A stretch of DNA of 64,000 nt from assembly GCA_041441915.1 (NCBI GenBank), contig JASDRS010000022.1:96774-160773 (forward strand). Reading direction: 5' to 3'. A model generated the notes under the pieces. It did not search any database. It saw only the letters and a program-made list of their open reading frames with translations, and was not told the DNA's origin. Numbering within the stretch: position 1 is the stretch's first letter; the number at the start of each line of letters is the position of its first letter. Below, in pieces: positions 63,038 through 64,000 of the stretch. The DNA comes from UBA10365 sp041441915. GTDB taxonomy: Bacteria > Pseudomonadota > Alphaproteobacteria > Rhodobacterales > Rhodobacteraceae. The position numbers and the translations under genes were made by a program.

Positions 63038-63451
63038 ATGGGCCTACAGATTAACAATTCTGATTGGCCGCCAAATGTGCGCGAAGAATTCATTCAAAAC
63101 CAGAAAAACGGTGTAGTTGGTACCGTGCTTGTTTCCGAAAATTTACGTGTTCGGGTTTGGCATATCCGGTTAAAACCCAGGGAGCGCATGCCATTTCACC
63201 GTCATGCGCTTGATTATTTTTGGACTGCATTGGCACCTGGCCGCACAGTTTCTCATCAACTAGATGGCAGTACAACCGAACATTCCTACGAAGTTGGTGA
63301 AACCTTTCACATGAACTTCGCGTCGGGTGAGTTTATGTACCACGATCTGGAAAACATTGGTGACACGGAATTAGTTTTCACGACGGTTGAATTTTTAGAA
63401 AGTGCCAACCCGCCGATCAGTGTTCCCAATGAAGTTCGCCTAGGCTTATAA
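63038..63451 (+). CDS. Single-domain cupin protein
   Basis: The 137-residue protein has a beta-barrel cupin with metal-site candidates in RMPFHRHALDYFWTAL and the second motif near GETFHMNFASGEFMYHDLEN. It has no export signal. Such cupins in catabolic clusters may be dioxygenases, isomerases or sensors. An AGAAAGGA site lies upstream of the ATG. It is divergent from the broken flavin monooxygenase gene, suggesting a shared pathway. Confidence 0.8.
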   Translation: MGLQINNSDWPPNVREEFIQNQKNGVVGTVLVSENLRVRVWHIRLKPRERMPFHRHALDYFWTALAPGRTVSHQLDGSTTEHSYEVGETFHMNFASGEFMYHDLENIGDTELVFTTVEFLESANPPISVPNEVRLGL

Positions 63452-63883
63452 ATACAGTCTGACTATTGCGGCAATATAAGTAACGGTGTGGGATGTCCGT
63501 AGAAATAATGCACACCAATCTTTGATGCGGCTAAAACAGCACTTCACCAGATTTCTGTTTTAGCGGCTGGAATGTAGAATTTTTAAGTGCACGCAGCCAG
63601 TCACGCAAGTAATTCGCGCCATAAACCCGATCCGCATTCACAATTTATTGTTTCCAGACGACTGACTTGAGGTAATATTTTTTATGAGATATATTCTCTT
63701 CTTTCTCGCCTAAAAAGGTTTTGTGTGGGTATCACAAACGAACTCAAAAACCTTACCACATTAATTTTCGTTGAGCCTAACCTTACCTGCCGCTCCTATT
63801 ATACCAATCCAACGTAATTCTGGCTTAGCTGGGATTCCCAAATAGGTAATATTATGTTTCATTCATGGAAAAGGAGGTTCGTC
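63452..63883. other. Gene-free stretch before an IS630 element
   Basis: No gene is supported. A 10-base inverted repeat (GCTAAAACAG at 63530 and CTGTTTTAGC at 63555) encloses a 15-base loop and may terminate the cupin transcript or be a mobile-element trace. The right end should contain the left terminus of the IS630 element. Confidence 0.45.
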
Positions 63884-64000
63884 ATGGGTTCATTTGTTCC
63901 ATTTCGCACTGATTTTGATGCCACTGGACTGCGTGATCTTGTGCGCAAGTGCGGTGATAACCGCCAGATACGCTGGTTACTGGCGTTGGCAGCTGTTTAC
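63884..64000 (+). mobile_element. IS630-family transposase, 5' part cut by window edge
   Basis: The ATG at 63884 has an ideal AAGGAGG six bases upstream and opens a frame to the window edge: MGSFVPFRTDFDATGLRDLV, then CGDNRQIRWLLALAAVY. This is the start of an IS630 transposase and parallels the fragment at 57056-57409 (MGAA..L..DFD..TLR.L). Whether this copy is intact cannot be seen. Confidence 0.75.

Noticed and set aside
57000..64000. Prophage or integrative element
   Set aside because: No integrase, capsid, terminase, conjugation gene or attachment repeat is visible; only transposase fragments are present. The tRNA-Glu at 51686-51760 is over 5 kb away with intact core genes between.

Overview
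The window looks like a marine alphaproteobacterium of the Rhodobacterales (Roseobacter group). This rests on gene content and order: rluD next to rpoH, hflK-hflC near a Do-family protease, gor-rpiA, DUF2842-purA, secG-pyrG, recJ-(glpX)-hom, carD near a seven-iron ferredoxin, and DUF1178/DUF6476 proteins are all arrangements I associate with that order. Species cannot be fixed from the sequence alone. No plasmid or phage backbone is seen; it reads as chromosome with one IS-littered island at the right end.

Layout. 1-10.3 kb: an accessory operon on the minus strand (periplasmic polyamine-type binding protein, two permeases, ATPase, GT1 glycosyltransferase, two small cupins, an AmgK-like phosphotransferase, an aldehyde dehydrogenase running off the edge). 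Divergent from it are a tandem-HTH GntR regulator and a second, paralogous glycosyltransferase. This is the best candidate for an undescribed system: import of a small (probably amine) compound coupled to glycosylation, phosphorylation and oxidation. 10.8-13.0 kb: periplasmic rhodanese, YeeE/YedE transporter and a tiny membrane protein. 13.2-17.8 kb: an old yellow enzyme, scars of glpR and glpK fused back to back, class I fructose-bisphosphatase, a remnant of an fba gene, dimethylargininase and a frameshifted glyoxalase-type gene. 17.9-25.8 kb: a 973-residue GspL/PilM-plus-PilP-like protein, a K+/H+ antiporter, cobT, cobS, carD, fdxA. 26-33.7 kb: Suv3-type helicase, a TPR gene broken by an in-frame TAG, SCP2 protein, lysophospholipase-type hydrolase, oligoendopeptidase F, Gfo/Idh oxidoreductase. 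33.8-56.7 kb: mostly housekeeping genes (rpoH, rluD, ferredoxin, degP, hflCK, gor, rpiA, sdaA, thiN, purA, secG, pyrG, tRNA-Glu, recJ, hom, pirin). 57-64 kb: a low-density island with remnants of IS630, IS481 and IS1182-type elements around genes that look like a decaying catabolic cluster (RidA, DUF1185, carboxymuconolactone decarboxylase, flavin monooxygenase pseudogene, cupin).

A second theme is gene decay at otherwise syntenic positions: glpR, glpK, fba, glpX, dnaE2, a GST, a TPR protein and a VOC protein are all present only as fragments or frameshifted copies. The retained class I fbp beside the glp scar and the broken glpX between recJ and hom suggest replacement of one fructose-bisphosphatase by another. 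All family assignments come from reading motifs by eye; no database search was run.
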